NCBI GenBank assembly: GCA_002840765.1
Contig: PHCE01000008.1
Span: 62,001-126,000 of the forward strand
Length of the DNA: 64,000 nucleotides
Source of the DNA: Betaproteobacteria bacterium HGW-Betaproteobacteria-7
GTDB lineage: Bacteria > Pseudomonadota > Gammaproteobacteria > Burkholderiales > Rhodocyclaceae
Direction: 5' to 3'
The notes under the pieces were generated by a model. It did no database searches, was not told the origin of the DNA, and saw only the letters and a list, made by a program, of their open reading frames with translations. The position numbers were made by a program, and so were the translations under genes. Positions 53,401 to 63,054 of the stretch are shown in pieces. Numbering within the stretch: position 1 is the stretch's first letter; every line of letters begins with the position of its first letter.

Positions 53401-54785
53401 CTGACTCCTTCCGGGCCATCGCCCAGCTTCACCAGACGGAAGCTTCGCGGCAGGCCGCGGCTGCCAGCCATATCCGTCGGCGCGACGAATGGGCCTACCA
53501 GGGCAACCAGGCCTTGCGCGAACTCAGGCAGATCGACCGGCAGATTCTCGCCAACGAGATCCGCGTCGCCCTGAGCAAGCTGGAGATGCAGAACCATGCC
53601 TTGCAGATTGAGCACGCCGAATCAATTGACGATTATCTGCGCACGAAATTCACCAACGCGGATCTCTACGAGTGGATGTCGTCAGAGCTTGCCAACTTGC
53701 AGCGAGTCGCTTACCGGATGGCGCTCGACGCGGCGCGCAAGGCCGAGCGGGCGGCGGTGCGGGAACTGGGTGTCCGGCGCCTCGACATCATTCGCAGCGA
53801 TCATTGGGGAAGCCGGCGCGCCAGCCTGCTGGCCGGGGAGCAGTTGCTGCTGGATGTGAAACGGCTGGAAATCGCCTACATGGAGCGGAATCGCCGGGAA
53901 TTCGAGCTGACCAAGCACATTTCCCTCAGCCGTCTCGATCCCGTGGCGCTCATGCAACTGATCAGCGCCGGGATCTGCGAGGTCAGGCTGCCCGAGTGGC
54001 TGTTCGATCAGGATGCGCCGGGTCATTACCAGCGGCGCATCAAGAGCCTCAGCCTGAGTATTCCCTGCGTTGTCGGCCCGTATACCTCCGTGAACCTCAA
54101 GGCAACGCTGATCCGCAGCGAAATCCGGATTGACGCGAGTGCTACGGATGCCAGCGACTATCCTCGGCAAGAGACGATGGACGATCCGCGCTTTGAATTG
54201 CTTTACAGCGCAAGCGAATCGATCTGCACCAGCAGCGGACGCGACGATGCCGGTCTGTTCGAACCCAGTTCGCGTGACGAGCGTTACCTGCCATTCGAAC
54301 ATGCGGGCGCCATCAGCACCTGGCAGCTGGAATGGCCGGGAACGGTACCGGCATTCGATTACGCATCCGTTCGCGATGTGATATTCCACATCCGCTACAC
54401 CGCCCGGGATGGTGGGAGCCAGTTGCGGCAAGCCGCGCTCGACCATCTTTCACTAGCGACGGGAAGCCCAGTTCAGCCGGGGCTGTTGATCGATCTCAGG
54501 CGGGAATTCGCTCAAGAGTGGGGGCGGGCGGTCGATAGCGGTGCGCAGGGCACCTCAATCACGGTGTCCATTGGCGACGCATTTTTCCCGTATGCATTCA
54601 TTGGCAGGAGCAGATCGATCATGAGCATCCATCTCTGGACACGCGTCAAGGGTGAAGGCGAGTGGCGGGAATTCCAATTGGCGAATGTGGCGAATGGCGC
54701 AGACTGGCGACTCGACCTCGATTTGCGGCAGGCGGCGAATGATCTGGACGAAGCCATTGTTGCGGTCGGCTATTCGGTGGGATAG
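44484..54785 (+). CDS. Tc toxin TcA component (pore-forming translocator), large variant
   Basis: A 3433-residue protein, longer than usual TcA (about 2500). Residues 1-105 resemble a peptidoglycan-binding-like helical unit. Two homologous transthyretin-like beta-units follow (about 111-205 and 209-308; VSGKVRD...AGVRVLAYDQD and VRGQVTD...GGLRVLAFDRD). The VRP1-like part is at about 770-855 (AYLVDLLTLLRREV, RRPDILDLELSCANSETLLPH), and the ABC-toxin N region at about 1820 (NRKIFLYPENWLFPELRDD). A neuraminidase-like region starts at about 1886, then FHAPMLVADQL...AERWFRMVFDPSG near 2505-2533. The long pore coiled coil is at about 2830-3145, and the TcB-binding domain at about 3150-3340 (ERYLPFEHAGAISTWQLEWPG, VIFHIRYTARDGG). 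GGAG precedes the ATG. It forms the injection channel for the upstream BC component. Confidence 0.92.
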   Translation: MQTIKASIAPGAQNTDVVNLQAALRWLHAHGAFKTYDPPNAPTAEALKALIEKLADEEARQSFGEATRQMVIYFQIQQALGDHLGGVIEETTATRLNAVLAEFGAFAGEGYRVSGKVRDRLTMTPRAGVRVLAYDQDVGRASLLGETTTDAEGRYLVAFPEKAFRQTAAERGGPELFVRALDQAGRVLGQSARVNSAGMATELDVELGSWLVRGQVTDPSGQGAGGLRVLAFDRDLRAEHLLGEATTDRNGHYLIAYVPAGFEDAESMPAAPDLVVRVHEAGDDGVLLAESALLFNAQALEVVDLVVPQRGTSEFEQLGVAIAPLLRGQGALRLEHHVVAPAERGDLLPRELGTDDARFIARETGLGIEAVQLWAESAEQQHEALQLLEAAGQSAAWNIFNSHGWAFLFGWRKAGFAGGLKALLNAGPDQWRASMRLAEMRKWVAPWPPEESQSLLGALALLGASGRFDPRFAATPLLATMGRFPSGLPDDVAIRTLSLFEEKGVDGLAEFAAIADSEPALAPGLVRMERTLRVFDLVGGNAPLMEPLMQRLDAQGATLEPLAMMSGGDWMEMVQGAGLEGDAGRDQAALLQLRVEQMHPTVALEARIKGQELAFEGHDPGTLGLLIDSNRAAVDFLLAGGDLDLAGGFAKEYGGLAEQIRDLGRWVKAGAGFVAGAEFIREGFKSPGQITNFGSRVLDDILGTLPAVIRDLIVGMREKFKRDLGSYLNIQPDILVPDKRRYPPDEPPQPQIEPVTTAPGVTGASIRGMFGDIDDCICLPCESILGQSAYLVDLLTLLRREVVRRPASGNLSMTGIDILRARRPDILDLELSCANSETLLPHIDLALERLEWQAVSGSLGYGHGSSRPIAQWFTPNVDSNLQALLARTCSEPIGPLQAMPEPGNARLWRITDGLRIWRMLAVETQGMPAGEARAFQLLGFSLRRTLEEPDPRFEPAHRIPEAYALLAGAAYPWSLPFDRQHEESRAYLSRLNLSRRKLLALLPSTSSALLDGETLDLTPGERGLVESARTGDALWQAWGFANAGMITVTDPVSAEMLVGQGPQALLQRASFLMARSGLGLAELEAVLATRFVGRYRLTERHQCKTSLMRAAPRLADDALDRLCRFVRLWRKRPGWTAELLDSALEAMNAIPAPAARLLDQAVIAQLAASEQTSTALGVPPEFVLGLQAPLSAVNLRTDPDGRLVTLFEHVFLSSRVGAADRAAFARVAAPGNIVAEPIADHADAIGAALGVSASTVAAILASMPLSLGDRLSHDGLTWLYRRLSLARELGVSAADLAGLIALTGENPIAADLPPPTASMSDRLAGFARLASFARLATALLESGLDIALATDALLPAGHAARPTGVTPDGIRSDGQIENDLKALRARLASVLPATTMTHEALRQYLVESLSAIMAEATARQVVAAFAEPVAVAEAHLVAALSTADGDPFGTSLMTPGDATALLVTQPAVSEDERLRRTLNALAARTRRQVLVDVVGAWTSTDGDTLTSLLSGTLTIDPETPGGARRLPLSVFAAPAFWSVAASAPLEAAVVLWVRRLDRLLALLKTPGPSLGLACLPGRDWAALILPTGAPGGTSVWQSLSPILDLRLIADPTHIASDTLRAHLAALADASLPLQLALKPLAERFKLSPAALLELSAHAFGSAADRTALRNPALLRKLADWAALSRALGASADQLAVLAGTDLAAMLGVARQLLAVRVGAANWPKTLQGIADGLRIRQRDALVACLVAREGWQHGDALYEQLLLDPQVQPCFMTSRVTQAVAAVQLLVQRILFGLEPEAMASDTLRQRWSWMRSYRLWEANRKIFLYPENWLFPELRDDKSPAFRQLESRLSQGELSMERAGQAFGQFLDDISRGAQTQVISAFEDVDTPPNAAGQRPSRRDLYLVGRSPNPPYLYYWRRCQDFGKRWMEWTPWERVELDIQSDHVTAFVAQGRLHLAWPVIQEQASPGSPVADKWKTELAWSQFDGSSWRQVSTSRGNAPVVDRVPFEDVRSAFAFRAYVPASGYHPTIYAYLKAKASGTTVVVEKAPGEVSEDLSAPAHLYEVAGIPELARLMAATFGQLPIDTRGLVEFYLVKTNINDVGYNLLSIRDLLLERRHLEWHRSVRNLNHIRTLWESFTYDAASLSAFLTDFRIHGYNGGSVHASGSWTLCPYVQLMTDIMAKCSGLQLSYRVWVQLGTSATDLRALSAADGQFQLAYPHQSTPVSLRPAPDSLLILNGGQTNAAEALVSWTPAGRQALPADLLPVSGADVGKLVRQTLHFVIKDLTNASGFRSQVPPSRPYRQLQRFVIHPSGVMDSDAGDGSLLEALDGNSDVWMGGLREVSTDLAGQALSPAFPLNLPRVWQTPLAVFTQSNSVDRYEIVSAAASGNTALNHAGIWHFAEGKATCFIDTNAESASSGSGAKIGLYPNAWLKGDLLSQSWYGEGRLPSWSGQSDDFGSAALPILASGVSGIRSALPDAVKNGGWTFDNRLPNALYWWEICFHAPMLVADQLSKQHRFEEAERWFRMVFDPSGVEPGLPQSFLRFRVFRGLPRGLSAGRDLKTLAKAIADGTANPFVDSMQSLIARWRSQPYRPFVIARQRHVAFLWRTVFSYLDNLLAWADNLYRRDTREAVAEATQLYVLAARILGPRPRQSPAKRDRAASSYLDLEQKWDDFANAWFDASGPASSASTGASSTMLSDPLAPEPMGYLFFCIPINDKLISYWNIVQGRLFNVRHCRNIDGVARQLPLTDAPIDPELLARATAAGLDMESIISGLYAPPSHYRYAQLVARALDLANDVRAYGAAVLSALEKRDAETLALLRQTNEIELLNRVVEVRQLQVSEAEHNLAALRISRATVAARFEQIQRQMGKTEKVAPGEQEYVGEDSPLGRLAGGNALSSSNWGLIVEEQRQLDEQKHASVWTDADSIARLMSSGFNILASAANITSMSDPTKTSESLAKAFTSLGSASGSVADSFRAIAQLHQTEASRQAAAASHIRRRDEWAYQGNQALRELRQIDRQILANEIRVALSKLEMQNHALQIEHAESIDDYLRTKFTNADLYEWMSSELANLQRVAYRMALDAARKAERAAVRELGVRRLDIIRSDHWGSRRASLLAGEQLLLDVKRLEIAYMERNRREFELTKHISLSRLDPVALMQLISAGICEVRLPEWLFDQDAPGHYQRRIKSLSLSIPCVVGPYTSVNLKATLIRSEIRIDASATDASDYPRQETMDDPRFELLYSASESICTSSGRDDAGLFEPSSRDERYLPFEHAGAISTWQLEWPGTVPAFDYASVRDVIFHIRYTARDGGSQLRQAALDHLSLATGSPVQPGLLIDLRREFAQEWGRAVDSGAQGTSITVSIGDAFFPYAFIGRSRSIMSIHLWTRVKGEGEWREFQLANVANGADWRLDLDLRQAANDLDEAIVAVGYSVG

Positions 54786-54842
54786 GCGCAGCAAGCCACT
54801 GTCGTGACGGGGGCCTTGGCGAGCGCCAGCTAAGGTCGCAAC

Positions 54843-54858
54843 CCAAGGTCAGCCTTGG
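54843..54858. terminator. Short hairpin between convergent tcA and creC
   Basis: CCAAGG-TCAG-CCTTGG can form a 6-bp stem with a 4-base loop in the 92-base spacer. It lacks a T-tract in either direction, so terminator function is only a possibility. Confidence 0.3.
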
Positions 54859-54877
54859 CCGAATTCGGGCCTGAGTC

Positions 54878-56305
54878 TTAGCCTGGGGTTAGCGTCAGCT
54901 TTGCTTCCCCGCCGCCCTCCGGATGGTTGACGAAGCTCGCTTCGCCTCCATGCAGCCTTGCCACCTCGCGCACCAGCGCCAGTCCCAGGCCGGTGCTTTT
55001 CTTCCCGGTGGCCGGGCGGGGCAGGGAGTAGAAGCGGTTGAAAAGTTGCGCCAGGGCGTAGTCGGGGGCGCCGGCGCCGTGGTCGCGGAGGCGGATTTCG
55101 GCGGTTTCTGCGGTCGACCGCAGAATTAGCGAGATTTCGCCGCCGTCGGGGGAGAACTCGATGGCGTTGTCGAGCAGGTTGAGGACCGCCTGGCGCAGCA
55201 GGAAGGCGTCCCCGGTGACGCTGATGCCGGGGGCAGCGTCGATGACGCAATGCAGGTGGCGGGCGGACAGCGCCAGTTGGCGGTCGGCGACGGCGGTTTT
55301 CAGCAGTTCGGCGAGGTCGACCGTGACATTGGCGCCGGGCGCCTGCAGTTGTTCGACGCGGGCGAGCATCAGCATGCGGTCGATGATGTCGCGCAGGCGT
55401 TCGGCCTGTTCGCCGATGCTGGCGGCGAAACGGCGGCGGTCGGCTTCCGGTAGCTCGTCTTCGAGGATTTCGGCGGCGCCGATGACCGCCGTCAGCGGGC
55501 TTTTCATTTCGTGGGCGAGGTTCTGCACGTAGCGCTCGACGTACTGTTTGCCTTCGAGCTTCTCGCGCATGGTCGCCAGGGCGTTGGCCAGATCCGAGAG
55601 TTGCCGCCCGCCGCCGCTCGGCGGCTCGGCCTTGCGACCCTCGCTGACGGCGCGGGCGTAATCGCGCAAGCGGTGGATCGACCAGCTCAGCCAGGCGGTG
55701 AACACCAGGCCGATCAGTGCCGTCGCCAGCAGTAGCGTCAGCCCGGACGAGCGGACGCGGTTGGTGGCGCGTTCGACGAAGGGAGCGATCGAGGTCATCG
55801 GCTTGGCCAGCGAGACGACGCCGATCAGCTGGCCGTCATGGTGTACCGGCGCGGCGACGTGCATTACCGAGGTGCTCGGGTCGTTTGGGTCGCTGCGGCT
55901 CTGGCGGGCGCCGTATTCGCCGCGGAGCACGCGGGCGATGTCGCGCCAGTGGGCGAAATCCTCGCCCAACGCTGCGCCGGCCGAGTCGTAGATGACGATG
56001 CCGCGCGCGTCGGTGAGGTAGATGCGCAGATCGATGCTGTCCTTGCGGATGCCGTAGATCTCGGCGTTCGGATGGCGCTGCAGCGCGGCGGCCACCGCCG
56101 CGGCGAAGGGGCCGTCGCCGATGCGCCCGGTGGCGAGTTCGCCGGCCGCCAGCTCGGCGAGCAGATTGGCGCTGTCCACCAGGCTTTCTTCGGTGGCCTG
56201 GCGGATGCTCGGCTCGCTTTCCTTGACGAAGGTGTACAGCACGAACCAGGCGGCCAGCCCGACCACCAGGAAATAGCCGAAGAAGAGGCGGACCGAGATG
56301 TTCAC
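54878..56305 (-). CDS. creC: Sensor histidine kinase CreC
   Basis: A 475-residue membrane kinase: helix at 5-28 (VRLFFGYFLVVGLAAWFVLYTFV), periplasmic domain (about 30-185; DLRIYLTDARGIVIYDS, RQSRSDPNDPSTSVMHVAAPV), second helix at about 190-210, HAMP (WSIHRLRDYARAVSEGRKA), HisKA with His in YVQNLAHEMKSPLTAVIGAAE, and HATPase (LLDNAIEFS, LRDHGAGAP, KSTGLGLALVREVARLHGG). LAHEMKSPL and the DPNDPSTSVMHVAAP periplasmic segment are typical of CreC. It starts with GTG three bases after the creB stop. Together with CreB it should control creD, now 18 kb away across the toxin locus. Confidence 0.88.
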   Translation of the reverse strand: MNISVRLFFGYFLVVGLAAWFVLYTFVKESEPSIRQATEESLVDSANLLAELAAGELATGRIGDGPFAAAVAAALQRHPNAEIYGIRKDSIDLRIYLTDARGIVIYDSAGAALGEDFAHWRDIARVLRGEYGARQSRSDPNDPSTSVMHVAAPVHHDGQLIGVVSLAKPMTSIAPFVERATNRVRSSGLTLLLATALIGLVFTAWLSWSIHRLRDYARAVSEGRKAEPPSGGGRQLSDLANALATMREKLEGKQYVERYVQNLAHEMKSPLTAVIGAAEILEDELPEADRRRFAASIGEQAERLRDIIDRMLMLARVEQLQAPGANVTVDLAELLKTAVADRQLALSARHLHCVIDAAPGISVTGDAFLLRQAVLNLLDNAIEFSPDGGEISLILRSTAETAEIRLRDHGAGAPDYALAQLFNRFYSLPRPATGKKSTGLGLALVREVARLHGGEASFVNHPEGGGEAKLTLTPG

Positions 56306-56308
56306 GGG

Positions 56309-56983
56309 TCAGGCGGTCAGGCTGTAGCCGAGGCCGCGGTGGGTGAGGATGACCTCATCGTCACGAATGGCGCGCAGCTTGCCGCGCAGGGTCTTGACGT
56401 GGGTGTCGACGGTGCGTTCAAGGCTTTCGCCGTCGTCCTGCCAGACCGCCGCCATGATCTGCGGCCGCGACAGGATGCGCCCCGGGCGCTCGAGCAGCAG
56501 CGCCAGCAACAGGTATTCGTAGCGGGTCAGCGGCAGCCAGTGGCCGTGGTAGGCGATGCGCTGGCCGTCCGCATCGCGAGTGAAGCGGTCCGGCGCGTCG
56601 GCCTTGTCGTGCCGGCGCGGTTCCGGATGCAGACGGCGGAGGATGGTGCGTACCCGCGTCGCCACTTCGCGCGGGCTGAACGGCTTGGTGACGTAGTCGT
56701 CGCCACCGAGTTCGAGACCGACGATGCGGTCGACCTCGTCGCTGCGGGCGGTGAGGAATAGCACCGGCAGATCCGATTCGCGGCGCAGCGCCCGGCAGAC
56801 GTCGAAGCCGGTGAGGTCGGGCAGGCCGACATCGAGAACGACGAAATCGATGCCGCCGCGGCTCAGCCGCGCCAAGGCGTCACTGCCCAGCGTGCAGCAT
56901 TCGGTGGCGAAGCCCTCGGCGCGCAGCGCGTAGCTCAGCGTATCGGCGATGGCCGGTTCGTCGTCGACGATCAGGATGTTCAT
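56309..56983 (-). CDS. creB: Response regulator CreB
   Basis: A 224-residue OmpR-type regulator with D51 in FVVLDVGLPDLTGFDVC, conserved T in FLTARSDEVDRI and K in VTKPFSPREVA, and a C-terminal winged helix (LTRYEYLLLALLLERPGRILSRPQIMAAVW, THVKTLRGKLRAI, THRGLGYSL). The GLPDLTGFD and FSPREVATRVRTILRR segments match CreB. I start at MNILIVDDEPAIADTLSYAL; the 31 upstream codons are Pro/Arg rich and not protein-like. It is transcribed with creC. Confidence 0.88.
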   Translation of the reverse strand: MNILIVDDEPAIADTLSYALRAEGFATECCTLGSDALARLSRGGIDFVVLDVGLPDLTGFDVCRALRRESDLPVLFLTARSDEVDRIVGLELGGDDYVTKPFSPREVATRVRTILRRLHPEPRRHDKADAPDRFTRDADGQRIAYHGHWLPLTRYEYLLLALLLERPGRILSRPQIMAAVWQDDGESLERTVDTHVKTLRGKLRAIRDDEVILTHRGLGYSLTA

Positions 56984-57139
56984 GATGGCGGCAATGATAA
57001 GGCAAGCCGGAGAGGGTGGCAGGGGCCGTCGGGTCGGGGCATGGGGGTTGGGGGAACCCAGTGATGGATTTGGCATTATTGCTGGATTCGCCGCAGCACT
57101 GTGTCTACTTTCATGCTATTTTCGTAGCCCCGTAACGTC

Positions 57140-59962
<2,823 letters not shown>

Positions 59963-60076
59963 TGTCGATCGACCTGCTTTCTCGCGGCGAGAGCGACCGC
60001 ACCCGCTAAGCCGTATCGAGGGTAGACGCTGGTGCTGAGGTTTGCCACAGGCAGCGCGATGTGCTTTCCTTGTAAC

Positions 60077-60099
60077 AGGGGCCTGCTGATAGGGCCCCT
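60077..60099 (+). terminator. Possible weak terminator after the hybrid kinase gene
   Basis: AGGGGCC pairs with GGCCCCT across a 9-base loop, followed by TGTCATT. The stem is good, but the tail is poor in T. It lies 115 bases after the kinase stop and 30 before the symporter start. Confidence 0.4.
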
Positions 60100-60128
60100 T
60101 GTCATTCAGGCCCCCACTCGGATCGCCC

Positions 60129-61655
60129 ATGCTCCATATTCTCGACTATCTGGTCATGGCGGCCTATGTACTGGTCGTCGTCTACGTTTGTATCCGCGTC
60201 ACCCGGCGCGCGCCTGACACCGAGGAACTGTTTCTGGCCGGACGCAGCCTTGGGCCGGCGGTCATCGGTTTTTCGTTGTTCGCCTCGAATATTTCGTCCA
60301 CGACGCTGATCGGCCTGCCCGGTGCTGCCTGGGAAAGCGGCATCTCGGTCGCCAATTACGAGTGGATGGCGGCGCTGGTTCTGGCCTTCACTGCGGTGTT
60401 CGTGCTGCCGATCCTGATCGGCAACCGGGTGACGACGCTTCCCGAACTGCTCGAGCGTCGCTTCGATGCGCGGCTACGCCGCTACCTGTCGGCTACGTCC
60501 CTCTTTCTCAGCCTCGTGCTCGATACGGCCGGCAGCCTGTACGCTGGCGCGTTGGTGCTCATGGTGTTCATGCCGGACCTGTCGCTGGGCTGGACCTGTG
60601 CCGCGCTGGCCATCTTTGCCGGCGTGTACACGGCGGCCGGTGGCCTGCGCGCGGTGGTCTACACCGACGTCCTGCAGGCGGCCGTGCTGTTGCTCGGCTC
60701 GCTGGTCCTGACAGGCATAGTCTTCGGCCAGTTCGACTACGACTGGGCGCGCGTCGTGGCCAGCGTGCCAGCCGAGAAACTGTCGCTGATCCGGCCGCTC
60801 GACGACCCGGCACTGCCTTGGCTGGGCACGCTGATCGGTCTGCCCATACTCGGGTTCTACTACTGGACGATGAACCAGTACGTCGCCCAGCGCCTGCTGG
60901 GCGCCCGCGACCTGCAGGCGGCCGGGCGCGGCGCCCTGTTTGCCGCCGCCATGAAGCTGCTGCCGCTGTTTCTGATGGTGCTGCCCGGCGTCATGGCGGC
61001 GGCCCTGTTCGCCGATCTGGAGCGGCCGGATACCGTCTTCCCCCGGCTGATCGCTGCCTATGCACCGCCCGGTCTCGCCGGTCTGATGATTGCCGCGTTG
61101 CTGGCAGCAATCATGTCCAGCGTCGATTCGGCGCTCAACTCGGCGTCGACTCTGGTCATCGCCGATTTCGTGCAGCCGCGCCGGCCGGCGCTGTCATCGG
61201 TGGAGCTGGCGCGTTTCGGCCGTTATACGACGCTCGGCTTCATGTTGCTGGCGGCGCTGTGGGCCCCGCAGATTCAGCATTTTCCCGGGCTGTTCGCCTA
61301 CCTGCAGCAAACTTTCTCTTATGTCACGCCGCCACTCGTCGCCATATTCGTGCTCGGCATGCTGTGGCCAGGGCTCGGGGCAAAGGCGGCCTGGCGGGCG
61401 CTGCTCGGCGGCCACCTGCTGAGTGCGCTCTGGTTTGTCGCCACCCAGTTGGGCTGGCTCAATATCCATTTCACCATCGTCGCCGGTATGCTGTTCGCAG
61501 CGACGCTGGTATTTGCCGTGATCTGCCAGGCGCTGGCCGGTCAACACCTGGTCGCCAACCGGTCGCTAGGAAGCTGGCGGGCGCCGCGTGAAACCGTGGT
61601 TGGCGCCACCGTCCTGGCTGCCGTCACACTGCTGCTGGTTTGGGTCTTCCGCTAG
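60129..61655 (+). CDS. Sodium:solute symporter (SSS family)
   Basis: A 508-residue membrane protein with about 13 hydrophobic helices. SSS features are visible: ELFLAGRSLGPAVIGFSLFASNISSTTLIGLPG near the N-terminus (GRS...S..AS..S), FYYWTMNQYVAQRLLGARDLQAA, and LIAALLAAIMSSVDSALNSASTLVIADF, the segment that includes the sodium site serines. The substrate is unknown; the sequence is nearest in style to the SglT/sugar or myo-inositol branch. The ATG is chosen because it begins the first helix; a start ten codons upstream is possible. Confidence 0.85.
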   Translation: MLHILDYLVMAAYVLVVVYVCIRVTRRAPDTEELFLAGRSLGPAVIGFSLFASNISSTTLIGLPGAAWESGISVANYEWMAALVLAFTAVFVLPILIGNRVTTLPELLERRFDARLRRYLSATSLFLSLVLDTAGSLYAGALVLMVFMPDLSLGWTCAALAIFAGVYTAAGGLRAVVYTDVLQAAVLLLGSLVLTGIVFGQFDYDWARVVASVPAEKLSLIRPLDDPALPWLGTLIGLPILGFYYWTMNQYVAQRLLGARDLQAAGRGALFAAAMKLLPLFLMVLPGVMAAALFADLERPDTVFPRLIAAYAPPGLAGLMIAALLAAIMSSVDSALNSASTLVIADFVQPRRPALSSVELARFGRYTTLGFMLLAALWAPQIQHFPGLFAYLQQTFSYVTPPLVAIFVLGMLWPGLGAKAAWRALLGGHLLSALWFVATQLGWLNIHFTIVAGMLFAATLVFAVICQALAGQHLVANRSLGSWRAPRETVVGATVLAAVTLLLVWVFR

Positions 61656-61724
61656 AATGCATCCACCACTCAGCGACATCTTGACGGCGTGAGCCGAGTG
61701 CGAGACCAATTTCAGGAGAACGCG

Positions 61725-63050
61725 ATGACTGCCCACGATGATCTGTCCCTGAACCTGCAGAGCAACCGCGTCACCCGCCGCCAGGTGCTTTGGCTGTTTG
61801 GTGCCGCCGCCCTGTCCGGCTGCGCGGCGTCGCCGGTTGGCGGCCAGTCCATCCTGGTCGGTATGAGCGAGGATGAGGAAAAGCGCGTCGACCAGCAGGT
61901 CGCTCCCAGCCAGTTCTCAAAGGATCTCGGACCGGTCCAGGACGGCGCGGTCAATCGCTACGTCAGCAGTGTCGGTCAGCGCATTGACGCCAATACGCAC
62001 CGGCCACAGATGCCCTATTCCTACCGCGTGCTCAACGCCAATTACGTCAACGCCTACACCTTCCCCGGCGGCGCCATGGGCCTTACCCGCGGCATTCTCG
62101 TCGATCTGCAGAACGAGGCCGAACTGGCAGCGCTGCTCGGCCACGAGATGGGTCACGTCAATGCCCGTCACGCGGCGCAGCGTCAGGGTCAGGCGATGGT
62201 CGCCCAGGTTGCCGTCATGGGCGCCACCGTTGTTGCTGGCAGTGAATGGGGTGGCCTGGTTTCGATCGGTAGCCAGCTTGGCGCCAGCGCCTTGCTTTCC
62301 AGTTATTCGCGCGACAACGAGCGCGAGGCCGATGCTCTGGGTCAGGAATACATGGTCCGCGCCGGTTACCCGGCGACCGGCATGGTCGGCCTGCACCAGT
62401 TGCTGGTCGATCAGCAGAAGGAAGCGCCCGGCCTGCTGCAGACGATGTTCTCGACCCACCCGATGAATACCGAGCGGCGCGATACCGCCCGCCAGCTGGC
62501 CGATGGCAAGTACGCCGCGAGCAACAAACGCGATGTCGGCCGCGAACGCTTCATGGACAGCACCGCTGGCCTGCGCCGCATCAAGCCGACCATCGACGCC
62601 TGCCAGAAGGGCGAACTGGCGATGGCCGGCAAGCAGTATGCGAAGGCCGAGGAGCAGTACCGCACGGCGCTGCAGAAGACGCCGCGCGACTACGCCAGCA
62701 ACCTGCTGATGGCCCAGTGCCTGCAGGTGCAGGACAAGGACGCGCAAGCGCTGAACTACGCCGAGACGGCCAAGCAGATCTACCCACAGGAACCCCAGGC
62801 GCACAAGTTGGCCGGTGTCCTGGCACTCGGTCAGCGCGACCCGGCCAAGGCCTATGCCAATCTCGATGCCTACGACAAGATGCTGCCCGGCGATGCCGGC
62901 GTCACCTTCCTCAAGGGAGTTTCATTGGAAGGTCTGGGCAAGCGTCAGGAGGCGGCCAATCACTACGCCACCTACCTGCGCCGGACGCGTCAGGGCAAGG
63001 CCGCCGACTACGCGCAGAGCCGCCTGCAATCCTGGGGTTATATCAAGTAG
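61725..63050 (+). CDS. M48 family zinc metalloprotease lipoprotein with C-terminal TPR repeats (BepA/YfgC-like)
   Basis: A 441-residue protein. The N-terminus combines TRRQVLWLFGAAALSGC: a twin-Arg-like pair and a lipobox ending at C33, so it is probably lipidated. The catalytic zinc site is HEMGH (H140-E141-H144) in AALLGHEMGHVNARH, with the third ligand in NEREADALG. Residues about 290-435 are TPR units (AKAEEQYRTALQKTPRDYASNLLMAQCL, ALNYAETAKQIYPQEPQAHKLAG). BepA-type proteases assist assembly or degradation of outer-membrane proteins such as LptD. AGGAGA lies before the ATG. Confidence 0.88.
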   Translation: MTAHDDLSLNLQSNRVTRRQVLWLFGAAALSGCAASPVGGQSILVGMSEDEEKRVDQQVAPSQFSKDLGPVQDGAVNRYVSSVGQRIDANTHRPQMPYSYRVLNANYVNAYTFPGGAMGLTRGILVDLQNEAELAALLGHEMGHVNARHAAQRQGQAMVAQVAVMGATVVAGSEWGGLVSIGSQLGASALLSSYSRDNEREADALGQEYMVRAGYPATGMVGLHQLLVDQQKEAPGLLQTMFSTHPMNTERRDTARQLADGKYAASNKRDVGRERFMDSTAGLRRIKPTIDACQKGELAMAGKQYAKAEEQYRTALQKTPRDYASNLLMAQCLQVQDKDAQALNYAETAKQIYPQEPQAHKLAGVLALGQRDPAKAYANLDAYDKMLPGDAGVTFLKGVSLEGLGKRQEAANHYATYLRRTRQGKAADYAQSRLQSWGYIK

Positions 63051-63054
63051 GCGC

